DNA of 64,000 nt from Engraulis encrasicolus (Eukaryota; Chordata; Actinopteri; Clupeiformes; Engraulidae), in the NCBI RefSeq assembly GCF_034702125.1, contig NC_085880.1:48497146-48561145 (forward strand), in the 5' to 3' direction. The notes beneath the pieces are model-generated. The model was not told where the DNA came from. It did not search any database and saw only the letters and a list, made by a program, of their open reading frames with translations. Shown here one piece after another: positions 22,275 to 34,314 of this stretch; within the stretch, counting starts at the first letter, position 1; each line of letters starts with the position of its first letter. The translations under genes were made by a program, and so were the position numbers.

Positions 22275-22980
22275 ATAGATCCCCTTGCCAAACACAAAGA
22301 AGCATGGCGTCAGTTTTACATACATAAACAGTTTTACAAACATAAATGATCCTAACCACAACTCAATGGACTGTTTCGGGATTGGGAGAAGTGGTTTGTT
22401 TGGAGACTTCATTACGCAGAGGAGTTCCCATTTGAACACACGCGATGCGAAGGCGAAGCCCTGTTCCAAGCGAGTTGAACCCATGCGACTGGTTTCATTC
22501 ACTGAATAAATCTGAAGCAAGTAGGCCTGCCCCCAGACGACAACTTGTCTTGATGTTTTGTGTGCAATGCAATTGCGTATTTCGCCCCTCAAGTAATTGC
22601 AGCCGTTATTATAAGAAAAAAGATGTTGCTGCTGAGATTGCAACACAGACGATCAATCGGCTGTTTGGGACCTCCCCTGTCAAACACAGAAACATGTAGA
22701 CCTAGGAAACATTATGATCCTGATCACAAACTAATGAACATTTGCGGGGTTGTGAGAATGTGTTTGCTTGGCGATTTGTAAATGGTTACGGGGGATTTCC
22801 TTAGAACATGCGAGAAGCGTTGTCATCCAAACCCACAGGGCGATATGCGTAATTTCACTGAATAAACCTCTAAATAGCACAGGCAACCACCAAGTAGCCT
22901 ATCTTGTCATGCGTTTTATATGCAATACAATGCCATATGTCGCCCCTAAAGTGATTGCAGTCATCATGTGTTTATAGAAA
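22275..22980 (+). repeat. Diverged tandem duplication, ~400-bp period
   Basis: 22275-22625 and 22675-22980 share their order of blocks: CACAGAAACAT-like start, GATCCTRAYCACAA, TTTCACTGAATAAA, CTTGTCWTGYGTTTT and CGCCCCTMAAGTRATTGCAG. Many substitutions separate them, so the duplication is old. Confidence 0.7.
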
Positions 22981-23359
22981 TAGGCTATATTTCACTTGGT
23001 CGTGAACTTTGACGTGCGTCTTCCCCTAGGCGAAAAAGCTAAAACATTAAGATAAAGAATGTCATTTCCCTCTATGAAAGACAGTAAGTAAAACCACTGC
23101 TACAAAAAAGAATGGATTATCCTGTTAGACGTTGTACATCCCGTAGAAATTCGATACATGGCTTGGGGAAATATTTTTTTCACCGTCGCGCATGGCGAAA
23201 GGAAGACGCATACCCTAGCCTATAACACGAATATTTTAGACTTTTTGAAAACTGGGCTGGTCACCATGGTTGGACTGTTTTTATTAGAGTTTGTCTAGTC
23301 ACTAAAGCAGCATGGAAGAGGGGGCGGAACCGGAGAGACTGGAGGCGAAAGCGCTGCGC
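22981..23359. other. No gene recognised
   Basis: Nothing supported here. Confidence 0.45.
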
Positions 23360-23692
23360 TATACTCATGAACGGTCATCCGGGTACTTTGCTCTTAAATT
23401 TGCGTTACGCCCCTTTATGGGTGAAAACAAACCGAATGTCTCATTGATTTACATGCTACATTGGCTATCCAAAATGAACACATTCCATGCTTCAGCCACG
23501 GCTGTTTGGCTATATTATTTGAACAACCGGCAACGCAACACGTTTTCGGCACGTTGCGCGTGAACAACGCTAGTCTACAGGTCCGTATCTTTCGTTTATT
23601 AATCCCCAACATCACCAATTGACTTGCATGTGTTGTTTTCCCCCACAAATGGGCGTAACGCACATGGAAAACGTCACGCCGTTCATGAGTAT
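23360..23692. mobile_element. ~333-bp palindromic MITE
   Basis: Both ends carry TACTCATGAACGG in inverted orientation. Inner arms share GCGTTACGCCC followed by TTTATGGGTGAAAACAA on the left and a close inverse on the right. No target duplication could be fixed and no protein is encoded. Confidence 0.7.
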
Positions 23693-24692
23693 GCGTGAGG
23701 GGGGAGGGTGCCGCTTCTTATCGCCTTCAGGTGGTCGACTTTAGGTGTTACTTATAACGTATACTATAACGTGATAACGTCGGCCTAATTGAGCTGTGTG
23801 TATTTTTGACCCATTTCAGTATGCCTAAGAGTAGCCTACGATACCAAAATGAATAGAAGCAGTTTATAAGTCAATAGAGCTGAGATAACAGGAGAGGTGG
23901 TGCTGATTTGCTCCGCCTCTCCACCCCTTTTCCTGGAACTGATTTCACGAGGGTACACCTCATGATACAAATTAGGCCTGTTTTATGCCCATTATCTTGA
24001 CACTGTGCCCATTAGTTCTGTGAAATGTAAGTGACAATCTGTAACATTCATTCACTGAGCTATGCTGATGAACATCCAGGATGATCCTATGCATACAGAG
24101 GTCATTGTCCCTGTGCCTTATCCAAATAGCCTACAGTAGCCTATATAGGTCACAGGTGTAGTAAAATAGGCTATATAGGCATATATGTGTACTGAATATG
24201 TGTGCTTATCCTGTCTGAGAAGATTCACAGACTAAAAAGTCACAGGTAGATACAAACACTTTTGGCACTCCAGGCAACACCTCCCAGTTATTCCGTTTCT
24301 TGCTATGTTATTATTATTACAATATTAGTCACAATATTTACTATATGTTAGGCTTAAAACTACTTTTTTACTTGACCATAATGTATGTGCACAACATGAC
24401 AGTAATGGGATGCCACATATTTCTAAATAAATTCAATAATCTATTGAAAAATCTATTGAAAATTATCAATATTTTCCATTACTAATTAAAAATTCAAAAT
24501 GGCCGCCCCATATGACGTCATAATATGCTAATTAGGTATGCATATTTACTCCCAAAATAAACTTTGGGTCTTCCTCAACATTTTTGTAATTTACAGTTAG
24601 GCTCTATCGGTTACCACTGTCCAGCCACAGCCTGTTGAATATGTGATGCCCAAATCGAGCATTTTCACCAAAATAACATTGACATTAAAAGG
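23693..24692. other. No gene recognised
   Basis: AT-rich unassigned sequence. Confidence 0.45.
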
Positions 24693-24885
24693 GCTAATAT
24701 AAAGTGCAGGGCCAGCTGCTTCCATACAGGCCTAATATAAAGTGCAGGGCCAGCTGCTTCAATACAGGCCTAAAGTGCAGGGCCAGCTGTTTCAATACAG
24801 GCCTAATATAAAGTGCAGGGCCAGCTGTTTCAATACAGGCCTAATATAAAGTGCAGGGCCAGTTGCTTCAATACAGGCCTGAAGA
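24693..24885 (+). repeat. 33/38-bp minisatellite, about five units
   Basis: Units read AGTGCAGGGCCAGCTGYTTC then AATACAGGCCTAA, with an optional extra TATAA between units. The same unit forms a second array at 45236-45482 and occurs once at 30830-30862. Confidence 0.9.
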
Positions 24886-26394
24886 GCAGGTTGGCAACAG
24901 AATGATGTAAATATATATCTTGCACCTTTGAAATATCTTAAGGATTGTTGTCAGAAAATGATTGAATTACACATGGGTGGTTGACATTTAAGGGCGTAAC
25001 GCCAAAAAACAAAAAACAAACGTTTTTCCAATTCATGAAAAAATTGATTGAAAAAAATGGGAAAAAAATTGACAAAAAAAATAAAGCACTTTATGGTCAG
25101 TGGAATTTCACCTAATTTTTGCCATTTTTGAGAAAATGTGTCCTGCATCAATACATTGCGTAGGCATGTCACACCGCAGGAAAATGAAGTCGCACCACAG
25201 GAAATTCACTGCATTATGGCCATTTCAATCCTTTTGTATACATGACTGACATCTGAGCTCTTGCTAACTTGATACTGATATTGTGTTTAATCTTAATGTG
25301 TTTTCATTTATAAAAAATCATTTTTTCTTCTATAAGAGCACTCACACCACAGGACACCATAAAATGAACCTAAGCATTGTGTGACAGAAACATTGCAATA
25401 TGAAGACGTATTAAGAGGTTAATAGTCACCTTGAGCATCCACAGCACTCTCAAATAACTGAGGTACTGACTGGTTAGGAGCCAGTCTTTAAGACCCTTGT
25501 AGTTGGCCTTGCAGCTGCTCGTTCACAAACATTGACATACATGTCACCCCACAGAACACAATTTGTGTTACGAAATTGAACTTGTAGATAATATTACTGT
25601 CTTGAGTTTTTTTTCACATTCACATATCTTAATATAAAGTTAATATTTATGCAATCACTTAAGTTCTTTTTCTAAATGCTTCATACATTATTAAAATTAT
25701 GTTGGTTAATTTATATATATATTATATTTTAACTGAAAAATAGGTAATATTTATTGATAATTATGGCCTTACACTGTAAGGCTTACAGTATTGAGAAAAA
25801 TGTGTGAAAGTCTGCCATTCTGAAAAACAGAGAACATTTTGAATTTTGGAGGACATAGATGGCCCCAAGTTTTAATCTTTTTCAATAGGCCTTCTGGTCT
25901 GTAATCCACTGTGAAAACCCTGACATCACAATAGGCTTAAATTTCCCAGCCATAGACTCTCTATGTGCATTTCAATCATTATGTTCAGCACTTTCCTTTG
26001 GATATTGCAAGGTGGCCAACTTTTATTTTCATTTGTTTTAGTTTAGTCAACCTTTGTAAACATGCATATAAGGAAATAGAACAGAATAGTGCTGAAAGTA
26101 GTTAATCTTTCATGAATATCACCTTATAGTACAATGTCATAATGTATGAAAACAAGTCATTTTGGAAAATGGCAGCCATATTGAATTCTGAGCAAAAATT
26201 GACGTGGCCCCATGTTTTAATTTCTTCCAATAGGCCTTCTGGACAGTAATCCACAGAGAAAAGTGTGGTAGGACGAAAGGCCTAATTTTCCCAGCTGATG
26301 ACCTATCTACATGGCAGGCGAGTGCCCTACCAGTAGGCCTCGGCAGGGCCCAGCCTCGTACTTTCATTCAGTGAGTATTGATTTATGTCTCTCA
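24886..26394 (+). repeat. Duplicated noncoding module (also at 31.8, 33.8, 36.4, 50.5 kb)
   Basis: 25066-25300 recurs at 31775-31985; 25495-25725 recurs at 33800-33955; 25765-26060 recurs at 36425-36690 and 50470-50720. Shared blocks include AAATAAAGCACTTTATGG, ACCCTTGTAGTTGGCCTTGC and CTTTGGATATTGCAAGGTGG. A further diverged copy of the last block lies at 26135-26300. No coding exon is seen. Confidence 0.8.
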
Positions 26395-26575
26395 CTCCCT
26401 CTCTCTCTCTCCCTCTGCTTTCTTCCATCTTTCCATCCATCCTTCTTTGTCCACCTCTTCTTCCACCTTTCCACTCCTCCCTCCACCCTCTGTCTCTTCC
26501 TCTCCTCTATATGCCATCCTCCTTTTTCTTTCACTCTTTTTCACTCTTTTTTTTTGCTTTCACTCCACTTTAGCT
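26395..26575 (+). repeat. Pyrimidine-rich tract
   Basis: Irregular C/T-rich low-complexity sequence; the open frames across it are not credible. Confidence 0.8.
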
Positions 26576-26636
26576 TGGGGCCCCAGGTGTCCCTAAAATC
26601 GCCTGTGTAGTGCTATACTGAGGCAGCCATCCAGAA

Positions 26637-26742
26637 GCAAGGCAAGGCAAGGCAAGGCAAGGCAAGGCAAGCTAAGGTCAGGCCAAGCCAGGCCAGGCCA
26701 GGCCAGGCCAGGCAAGGCAAAGCGAGGTGAGGCGAGGCGAGG
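26637..26742 (+). repeat. (GGCAA)n pentamer repeat with GGCCA and GGCGA variants
   Basis: Six or so perfect AGGCA units grade into GGCCA and then GGCGA units. Confidence 0.92.
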
Positions 26743-27050
26743 ATCTAAAGGGCTTTTTTATGTCCCCAACAGAGCAACAGTAAATATCTGAGGCATAGAC
26801 CGGTGCAAAAGTTTTTGCTTCTACTGATTTTGTAGACATTTAAGTGGCTGGGGTCAAAATGACCCCAAGGATCACGGATGTAACCTAAATCTGAGGATAA
26901 CAGGAGGGTTAAAAGGCTCTGTGGGCCAGATGAAATGGATCAGCGGGCCGCCTGTGGCCCCCGGGCCTGAGTTTGCCAAGCACTGCAGCAGCAAGTGAAC
27001 CCCCTCCCCGCTGTCTCATGCACAGCTCATCTGCTGACCCCCCTTGTTTT

Positions 27051-27076
27051 CTGTGTGTGTGTGTGTGCGTGTGCGT

Positions 27077-27142
<66 letters not shown>
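27051..27142 (+). repeat. (GT)n microsatellite
   Basis: Imperfect at the left end, then pure GT. The CA tract 55 bp downstream is its inverse. Confidence 0.96.
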
Positions 27143-27144
<2 letters not shown>

Positions 27145-27194
27145 CTCAGTAACGGTGGCCTACCTCTCCACTCACCCTGAGCACATCACCCCTG

Positions 27195-27196
<2 letters not shown>

Positions 27197-27260
<64 letters not shown>

Positions 27261-27300
27261 ACAGACATGCACACACACACACACACAAACATACAGACAT
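27197..27300 (+). repeat. (CA)n microsatellite
   Basis: Pure CA, then imperfect ACACAGAC-type units up to the module boundary. Confidence 0.96.
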
Positions 27301-27392
27301 GCACAACAACATGAGCACTATGAGTTATTCTTTTTTATATCGATAATAAACTAAAACCTTTTTGCAATAATGCGTCAACCGTTTGCATGCAG

Positions 27393-27444
27393 AGGACACT
27401 TTGGCAATGTCTACAAGATCTGTGATGCCACCACAGATATCGAG
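27393..27444 (+). CDS. Exon-like 52-bp block, copy 1 (unassigned gene)
   Basis: The block is bounded by a CAG acceptor-like site and a GAG/GTAAGA donor-like site and reads GHFGNVYKICDATTDIE in one frame. The GxFGxVYK pattern resembles the glycine-rich loop of protein kinases, but 17 residues cannot prove that. The same block with conserved splice-like borders occurs at 31050-31101 (last codon GAG changed to GCG) and 36967-37018. The upstream polypyrimidine tract is poor. It may be an exon captured and spread with the repeat module, or a chance frame. No neighbouring exon was found. Confidence 0.3.
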
Positions 27445-27675
27445 GTAAGAAGCAGAGGGGTTTTCAACAGGGGAGGATTGCGCAACACCTTTAACCTCAT
27501 CCTGTCAACGGCATGGCACACACTCCTCTTGCTCGTCACAGTTGACTATCAGGAGGTCTGATCTTGATATCATGTCCATGTTCGTACCCCCCACCCCCCA
27601 CTCCCTTTCTCTCTCTCTCACACACAAAAAGACACATGTATGTATGCACGCACGCATGCCATTAGACTCAGGTGT

Positions 27676-27765
27676 AGGGAGAGGTAAGGAAGGGATTAGA
27701 ACCTGCAACCCTTTGATCCAAAGACCACCTCCCAAACCACAAGACCACAGCTGTCATGAGCTGTC
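27676..27765 (-). repeat. tRNA-derived SINE-like head
   Basis: On the minus strand a box-B-like GGTTCTAATCC (about 27693-27704) follows a box-A-like TGTGGTTTGGGAGGTGG by tRNA-like spacing. Copies lie at 31345-31418 and 37262-37332. This is consistent with the 5' head of a fish tRNA-SINE; no tRNA gene fold with intact arms was established. Confidence 0.55.
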
Positions 27766-27794
27766 ATGAGCTCGCACCCCGGCATTTGAGCTCT

Positions 27795-27796
<2 letters not shown>

Positions 27797-27841
<45 letters not shown>

Positions 27842-27900
27842 CACTCTCTCTCGCTCACTCTCTCTCTCTCTCTTTCTCCCTGCCTGTCTCTTTCTCTCTG
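27797..27900 (+). repeat. (TC)n microsatellite
   Basis: TC tract with GCTCAC interruptions. Confidence 0.95.
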
Positions 27901-28134
27901 TCGTGGTTTCCAATCGATGTGTCAATCACCAGGCCATGTGAATATGGGGTAAAATACGAATAAGTTAGGAGACAAATCATTCAATAGGCAAATACACCGG
28001 CATAGTTTGTTGATGGAGACTTTTATTAACTCGACTCAGGTTAGGGACATTGTAGAAGCAAGTTCAACGTACAATTTTCCAATGCAATACATCTTAGACT
28101 TGAAACATTTCAGCAAGACAACAAGTTTTTGTAA
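27901..28134. other. No gene recognised
   Basis: Nothing supported here. Confidence 0.4.
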
Positions 28135-28312
28135 AACCAAAGTTTTCTCCGGAGGCTAAGTTTTCTCCGGAGGCTAAGTTTTCCTCGGAGACTAAGTTTT
28201 TCTTGGAGACTAAGTTTTTGTCAGAGGCTAAGTTTTTGTCAGAGGCTAAGTTTTTGTCAGAGACTAAGTTTTTTCCAGAGACTAAGTATTTTCAATAAAC
28301 TAAGTCCCACAA
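28135..28312 (+). repeat. 18-bp minisatellite, about nine units
   Basis: Units follow RCTAAGTTTTYYYCRGAG. Neighbouring units differ in the CTCCGG, TTGTCAG or TTCCAG segment, giving a graded array from left to right. Confidence 0.92.
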
Positions 28313-30048
28313 ACCAAAGTCGAGAATTACTTACTGCAAAGCCAGACAGCAAAGTTGATCAACTGAGGAGATGCGTCAGGTTGTCTCTTGGGATTCCGTT
28401 GGCATTGTCCTCCCGAGCTCTGGACTGTCCATCTTTTATGCTCCCAAGCCTGGGGCATCGTGTACACCTGACCAATCCCTGTCCTTTGTCCACCTGGTCC
28501 GATCATCTCTCGGCCAATCAAATTTCAAATGACGTTATGAGATGTCGGGGAAATTTACAATCGTGGATTTATCGACGGGAGTTTTCCAAAAAGAATATAA
28601 ATTAAGGGCTATTTTGGGTTTTTAATTGGTTTTGACAAGTGATATCCTGTGCTCTCCAGAGGCGTTTCTAGGTTCAGATGGGGCGCCAATCGAAATGCAA
28701 ACGAATGAACATTTGCCCCAAACTCACCACTACTGTAGTACAGTATGGGCTCTTATTCATTATCTAGGCGCTTGGGGGGTCCCAAGCAGCTGCTGGTCTT
28801 GCTTGGTAGCTAGATACGCCTCTTGATGTTCTCTTTACGGGAAGTTTTGATAGGTGCTTAAATCATATTCCTCATTAACACTGGGAGATGGGATCAGCCC
28901 TGTCACCTAGAATTCGTTATCTATAACTTATGTCCAGACCTAACGAAGTTGCAATATGTAACTTATGTTTGACCCTACATGCAGGGACGCTACTGGGCCT
29001 GAGACAAAGCAATTTGAAAGGGCCTCTGATCCAATGAATACTATGTAACGAGGACCTAATCATGGGCCTCCTCTGTCGGTGTCCCTGCCTATATGGACAA
29101 GAAACTCCTGTTTTGTTCTTTTGGAGCCACGTAGCCCCTTCTCCTAACGCGGGCACGAGGATGCACCTAATGCTCCCAATTAAAGCAGTTTGCGGTTAAA
29201 CAACACCTGTTGCTAGCTGTCACAAAGATACTTTATGTTACTGTAGGTCCATAGGCCACTATCAAAAGCAGTCTAGCCGCTGAAGTCATATTTTATAGCT
29301 GTCACCCTCATGGACGTCTAGGGGGTCCTGGACACCCAGACGCCTTCACTCCCTAGTCTTCAAGGTCGCGCACCTGGTCTCTTACAGTGGAAACTTCCCA
29401 ACGACGGTCTGGCCTAGCTTGGACTTGGTCAGTCACATTGTATGTGGAGAGGGACTCTATTAGTATATGGTCACATCTAGGGACCACCTTTATCTTTTTA
29501 TATAAATAGGACTTCAATAAAAACCAATTTAACGTCAACTTAATGTAATACTTAATATGTTTCTTACTTCTCTTCATTGTAAGGTATAGGCATGTAAGTT
29601 AAGGCACACACACACACACACAGACATGCATCCCTGTTAAGACAGTGATGTGCGCCACCTGCACTTGGCAGTCTTCCCAGACTTCTTATCAGGTCCTAGC
29701 CACTACTGCGCACACACACACACACACTTGCCCACATACAAGCCTCCCCGTCAAAGCAGTGATGTACACCTGCATTTGGCAAAACGCCCAGACTGGGCCT
29801 CTGTCAGGCACAGCAGCCCTCATTCACAGACACACACACTTTGGGTTCTGTGTCTCTGTTCAACATAAGAGAGTTAAGATATTTAAAAGTAAGAACTGAA
29901 ACATACAAATATAATAGAAATAAAAGTATATAAAAGTAATAATAGTAATATAAATATAATGCAAGTAATATAATATACTGTTCGTTTTTATTATCCTCTA
30001 GGTGCAAGCACTAACTAATCTGTCACTCTATATACCAGATTTCCTCCA
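28313..30048. other. No gene recognised
   Basis: About 1.7 kb without a credible exon. Short CA runs lie near 29606 and 29710. Sequence from 29900 is AT-rich. Confidence 0.45.
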
Positions 30049-30250
30049 CATCTCTCTCTCTCTCTCTCTCTCTCTCTCCCGCTCTCTCTCTCTTCTCGCT
30101 CCCTGCCTTGCTGCCTGTCTGTCTGTCTCTCTCTCTCTCTCTCTGTCTCTGTCTCTCTCTATATCGCTCCCTGCCTGCTTGCCTGCCTGTCTGTCTGTCT
30201 GTCTCTCTCTCTTTTTTCTCTCTCGCTCCCTGCCTGCCTGCCTGTCTGTC

Positions 30251-30295
<45 letters not shown>

Positions 30296-30322
30296 TGCTC
30301 CCTGTCTGCCTGCCCCCCCCCC

Positions 30323-30353
<31 letters not shown>

Positions 30354-30364
30354 GCTCCCTGCCT
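30049..30364 (+). repeat. TC/TCTG/TGCC compound microsatellite
   Basis: Alternating (TC)n and (TCTG)n runs separated by a recurring GCTCCCTGCCTGC block. The same compound structure is at 31450-31768, 37710-37813 and 44234-44425. Confidence 0.93.
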
Positions 30365-30861
30365 GACCTGTGCGGTTAGGTGCCTTATTCAAGCCCACTT
30401 CAGCCATCAATGGAGATGTAGCGAGAGGAAAGGGTGGGATTCGAAACTGCAAAACCCACATATGCTAAAGTCAGTGACCTAGTAATAACACATTTTTACA
30501 TAGAGTAGTGCCCCATGCAGGCACGCTTGCAGCAATTTGGCCTCTGTCTGTGTGCTGTGTCTGTGTACATGCATGTGGCGTGCGTGTGAACAAGAGGTGC
30601 CCCATGCATGCATACTTGCAGCAGTTTGGCCTCTGTGCCTGTGCGTATTGATATACATGTGTGCATGATCATGTCTCTCTATGCATGACTCCGTATATGT
30701 TTGTGCATGCATATGCCGTGCATGTGAACGAGAGATGCAGAGAGAGGATGTGAGCAAGAGAGTGTGTATGTGTTTGAATGTGTGTGTGAGAGAGGAAGAG
30801 GGGGAGAGAGTGGGAGGAGAGGAAGAGGGGGAGCTGCTTCAATACAGGCTCAATATTAAGT

Positions 30862-30862
<1 letters not shown>
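30365..30862 (+). repeat. Module B, copy 1, with SINE-like core
   Basis: From TGTGCGGTTAGGTGCCTTAT to a single minisatellite unit. On the minus strand, a box-B-like TTTCGAATCCC (about 30438-30448) is followed by AAGGCACCTAACC, a sequence I recognise from a widespread fish tRNA-SINE body. Copy 2 is at 44429-45236 and holds about 330 extra bases (44572-44908). Confidence 0.8.

Positions 30863-30944
<82 letters not shown>
30863..30944 (+). repeat. (CA)n microsatellite
   Basis: A perfect CA tract that begins inside a minisatellite unit. Confidence 0.97.
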
Positions 30945-30948
<4 letters not shown>

Positions 30949-31450
30949 TACAGACATGCACAACAACATGAGCACTATGAGTTATTCTTTTTTATATCGA
31001 TAATAAACTAAAATCTTTTTGCAATAATGCGTCAACCATTTGCATGCAGAGGACACTTTGGCAATGTCTACAAGATCTGTGATGCCACCACAGATATCGC
31101 GGTAAGAAGCAGAGGGGGTTTTCAACAGGGGAGGATTGCGCAACACCTTTAACCTCATCCTGTCAACGGCATGGCACACACTCCTCTCGCTCGTCACAGT
31201 TGACTATCAGGAGGTCTGATCTTGATATCATGTCCATGTACCCCCCACCCCCCACCCCCCTTCTCTCTCTCTCACACACAAAAAGACACATTTATGTATG
31301 CATGCACGCATGCCATTAGACTCAGGTGTAGGGAGAGGTAAGGAAGGGATTAGAACCTGCAACCCTTTGATCGAAAGACCACCTCCTAAACCACAAGACC
31401 ACAGCTGTCATGAGCTGTCATGAGCTCGCACCCCGGCATTTGAGCTCTTG
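30945..31450 (+). repeat. Module A, copy 2
   Basis: Near-identical to 27301-27796, including the exon-like block at 31050-31101 and the SINE-like head. Confidence 0.9.
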
Positions 31451-31502
31451 ACTCTCTCTCTCTCTCTCTCTCTCGCTCTCTCTCTCTCTTTCTCCCTGCC
31501 TG

Positions 31503-31574
<72 letters not shown>

Positions 31575-31584
31575 CCTGCCTGCC

Positions 31585-31633
<49 letters not shown>

Positions 31634-31768
31634 ATATATATATATCGCTCCCTGCCTGCTTGCCAGCCTGTCTGTCTGTCTGTCTCTCTCTCTTTTTTTT
31701 TCTCTCTCGCTCCCTGCCTGCCTGCCTGTTTGTCTGTCTGTCTCTCTCTCTCTCTCTCCCTCTCTCAA
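31451..31768 (+). repeat. TC/TCTG compound microsatellite
   Basis: Long (TC)n, then (TCTG)n, then GCTCCCTGCC-type spacers. It ends at the duplicated AAATAAAGCAC module. Confidence 0.93.
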
Positions 31769-31985
31769 AAGGGACAAAAAAAATAAAGCACTTTATGGTC
31801 CGTGGAATTTCACCTAATTTTTTGCCATTTTTGAGAAAATGTGTCCTGCATCAATACATTGCATAGGCATGTCACACCGCAGGAAAATGAAGTCGCACCA
31901 CAGGAAATTCACTGCATTATGGCCATTTTAATCCTTTTGTATACATGACTGACATCTGAGCTCTTGCTAACTTGATACTGATATT

Positions 31986-33787
31986 CAGGCCCGTTGCGTT
32001 AAGGTACGCAATGTAGGCAGTTGCCTAGGGCCCCCGAGTAGGTGGGGCCCCCTAGGACGACAGGTTATGTACCCAACAGCAATGACGATTTTAAATAGCT
32101 TTACAATAAGGCACTGTCATCTGTATGAAGGGCGCTGCTGCGAGGTAAGCAACAGCGCCTCTCTAATACCCCCTGCTCGAGGGGGCCCCCCTCCCAATAG
32201 GTTTGCATCAGCGACAACGTGAAAATGTCAATTGCCAAACAGCGCAACGACAATTTAGTCAGTCAAAGTACCCCCAGCTGGAGGGGCCCCCCCTTCCAAT
32301 TGGTTCAAACGTCAAAATCCAGCGCAAATACAAACTGGAAATCAAGCGACATAATCTCTCACTGGGTGTTGCGCAGACGCCAGTTCAGCCTACAGTACGC
32401 TCTACATTTGTGGCTCAAGACAGTTGCTTTTATAATACAAGTTAATTTTGAACTCTCTGTACTGCCAAACCACCAAACTGTCCCAGGCCAGTTGACATCG
32501 CACAGACAGCAAGGTGCTTCATTTAGCCTAGACTTTACAGTGTATTGTGTTTTCAAAAACGTCTGTGAAGCATTAATCCACGTGCTGTAACAAGCACTGG
32601 GCAAACGTCGATTGTTCAGTAACGCGCATTTTCCCGACACGGAACTGTTTTGGATGTGGACAAACGCAAGAAGAAACGAATGAACAATGTAATGCCTATC
32701 GGATAACACGAGTCACACAAGTGCTTTGAGTGGGATAGCTAAATTGTAGCACAATAGCCTTTCTTGCTATTACTATGGATTACACCTTGGAATTTGGAAC
32801 CATGATTGTGGAAACGCGTGGATTACAGTCATAGGTTGGGATACATTCTGGGATAGGCTACATTCTGCGGTCAAGACAACTCAAGGTAAGGGCACCGGGA
32901 TATTGGTCCCCTATAATTGACACCGTTGTCAACCACTGAGTAACGCAGGTGGTTGTTAACTTGTTCAGTGATCCTTGGTCGCTACAGTAGCCTATTCGTG
33001 TTTGCTGCGATATTAGGGAACATTTGGATTGTATTTTCAAGTGCGTGATGGATGCGATATGAAAAAAATCTCGTCGAGGAGACCCCCATTGGGTTCCTTG
33101 CTTACCAATATCACATCCCCCCAAACCCCCACTGTGCCTGCTCATTCGTTTCTCAGCCTTGAGTTTCTGGACTGTAGGCCTATTGTTTTATGAGTCAATA
33201 TTTCGTTTTGCACAATGATCATGATTTTCGTGGTAGGGTAAAAAAAACCTGATTGGGCCATATAGGCCTACTTTCATGTGAGAGGTTAAACAACTGAACA
33301 TTTAATTAGCCTATGGCCTACTTCATGAGAAATGAGCCTACTGAATGGAATGGGCTTTATTTGCCCAGGTCTTTCTTCATAAAGTTTCATAAAATGAACT
33401 GTAGGGACTAGTTATCATAATAATTAGATTGCATTTCCTCACAGAAAATGCTGGTGTACACATGTATGCTTGCTTTTTATGCATTCATTGCCCTTCATAC
33501 ATGTGTTGCCCTAGCCACAACACTGTCTGTAAGGTGACTTGTTTGTTCCTAGGTTTCCATGGATTCTGTGACATTACTGTATGTTGTAATGGTAGGCTAT
33601 GTGACAATGACTGAAGTGCCATCCAAAAATGGTCTGGCCCATCCGAAACAGAAATTCTTGTGCCGTGACTGCCCCATCAGGTGCCCCCCTCGCCCCCCCC
33701 CCCCCCCCCCCCCCCTCCGGAAAAAAATAGCCTAGGGCCCCGACAACCCCTTTGCCTAGGGCCCCCAAAATCCTAGAAACGGGCCTG
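31986..33787. mobile_element. 1,802-bp non-autonomous hAT element, copy 1
   Basis: Flanked by CTGATATT at 31978-31985 and 33788-33795. The unbroken duplicated module at about 25265-25285 reads ACTGATATTGTGTTTAATC and so shows the empty site. Tips are CAGGCCCGTT in inverted orientation. Further in, CCTAGGGCCCCC-type sequence is present at both ends. It contains no transposase. A poly-C run (33686-33718) lies near the right end. A second copy is at 46541-48249. Confidence 0.92.
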
Positions 33788-34314
33788 CTGATATTGTGTT
33801 TAATCTTAATGTGTTAAGACCCTTGTAGTTGGCCTTGCAGCTGCCCTTCTTAATATTAAGTTAATATTTATGCAATCACTTAAGTCCTTTTTCTAAATGC
33901 TTCATACATTATTAAAAATGTTGTTGGTTAATTTATATATAAATTATATTCCAGGTTTCATTAATGTTACAGTCACACCGGAGGATATTTGACATATAAA
34001 CCTTTACATAAATCTTAACAAAAATGTTTCTTCTCATCTAAGACTAATATGAAACATAATGTATCACATCTTCTTTCACTGACATGTATTCTATAAAGGA
34101 AAAATAACCGTTTTGTAGGTTTTTAACCAATGTTACGCACCCACCAACATACACAATTGACTGCTGAAAAAAGGCTATTGACCTGCCAAACTTTTCACAT
34201 TAGATTACTGACCAAAAGTTTTTCAGCCCTACATTTTTTTGCATAAAGCAAGGGTGAGTGTGCGTGCGTGTGTGCCCACCTTATCCCCTGCTCATCTTTC
34301 CCCTGCTCTACAGT
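33788..34314 (+). repeat. Duplicated module continuation, no gene
   Basis: 33788-33955 continues the module broken at 31985 and matches 25275-25725 with a deletion. The rest is unassigned. Confidence 0.6.

Larger units (their letters stand above)
27301..27796 (+). repeat. Module A, copy 1
   Basis: A ~500-bp block from ACAACAACATGAGCACTATG to CACCCCGGCATTTGAGCTC. It also occurs at 30960-31450 and 36880-37372 with few differences, each time preceded by CA repeats and followed by TC repeats. It contains an exon-like 52-bp core and a tRNA-SINE-like head on the minus strand. Confidence 0.9.

Noticed and set aside
27676..27765. Functional tRNA gene
   Set aside because: Box A and B resemblance is present, but it is repeated three times inside a module and no complete cloverleaf could be assigned; a SINE head is the better explanation.
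28135..28312. CRISPR-like array
   Set aside because: Units are contiguous without unique spacers and the genome is animal; it is a minisatellite.
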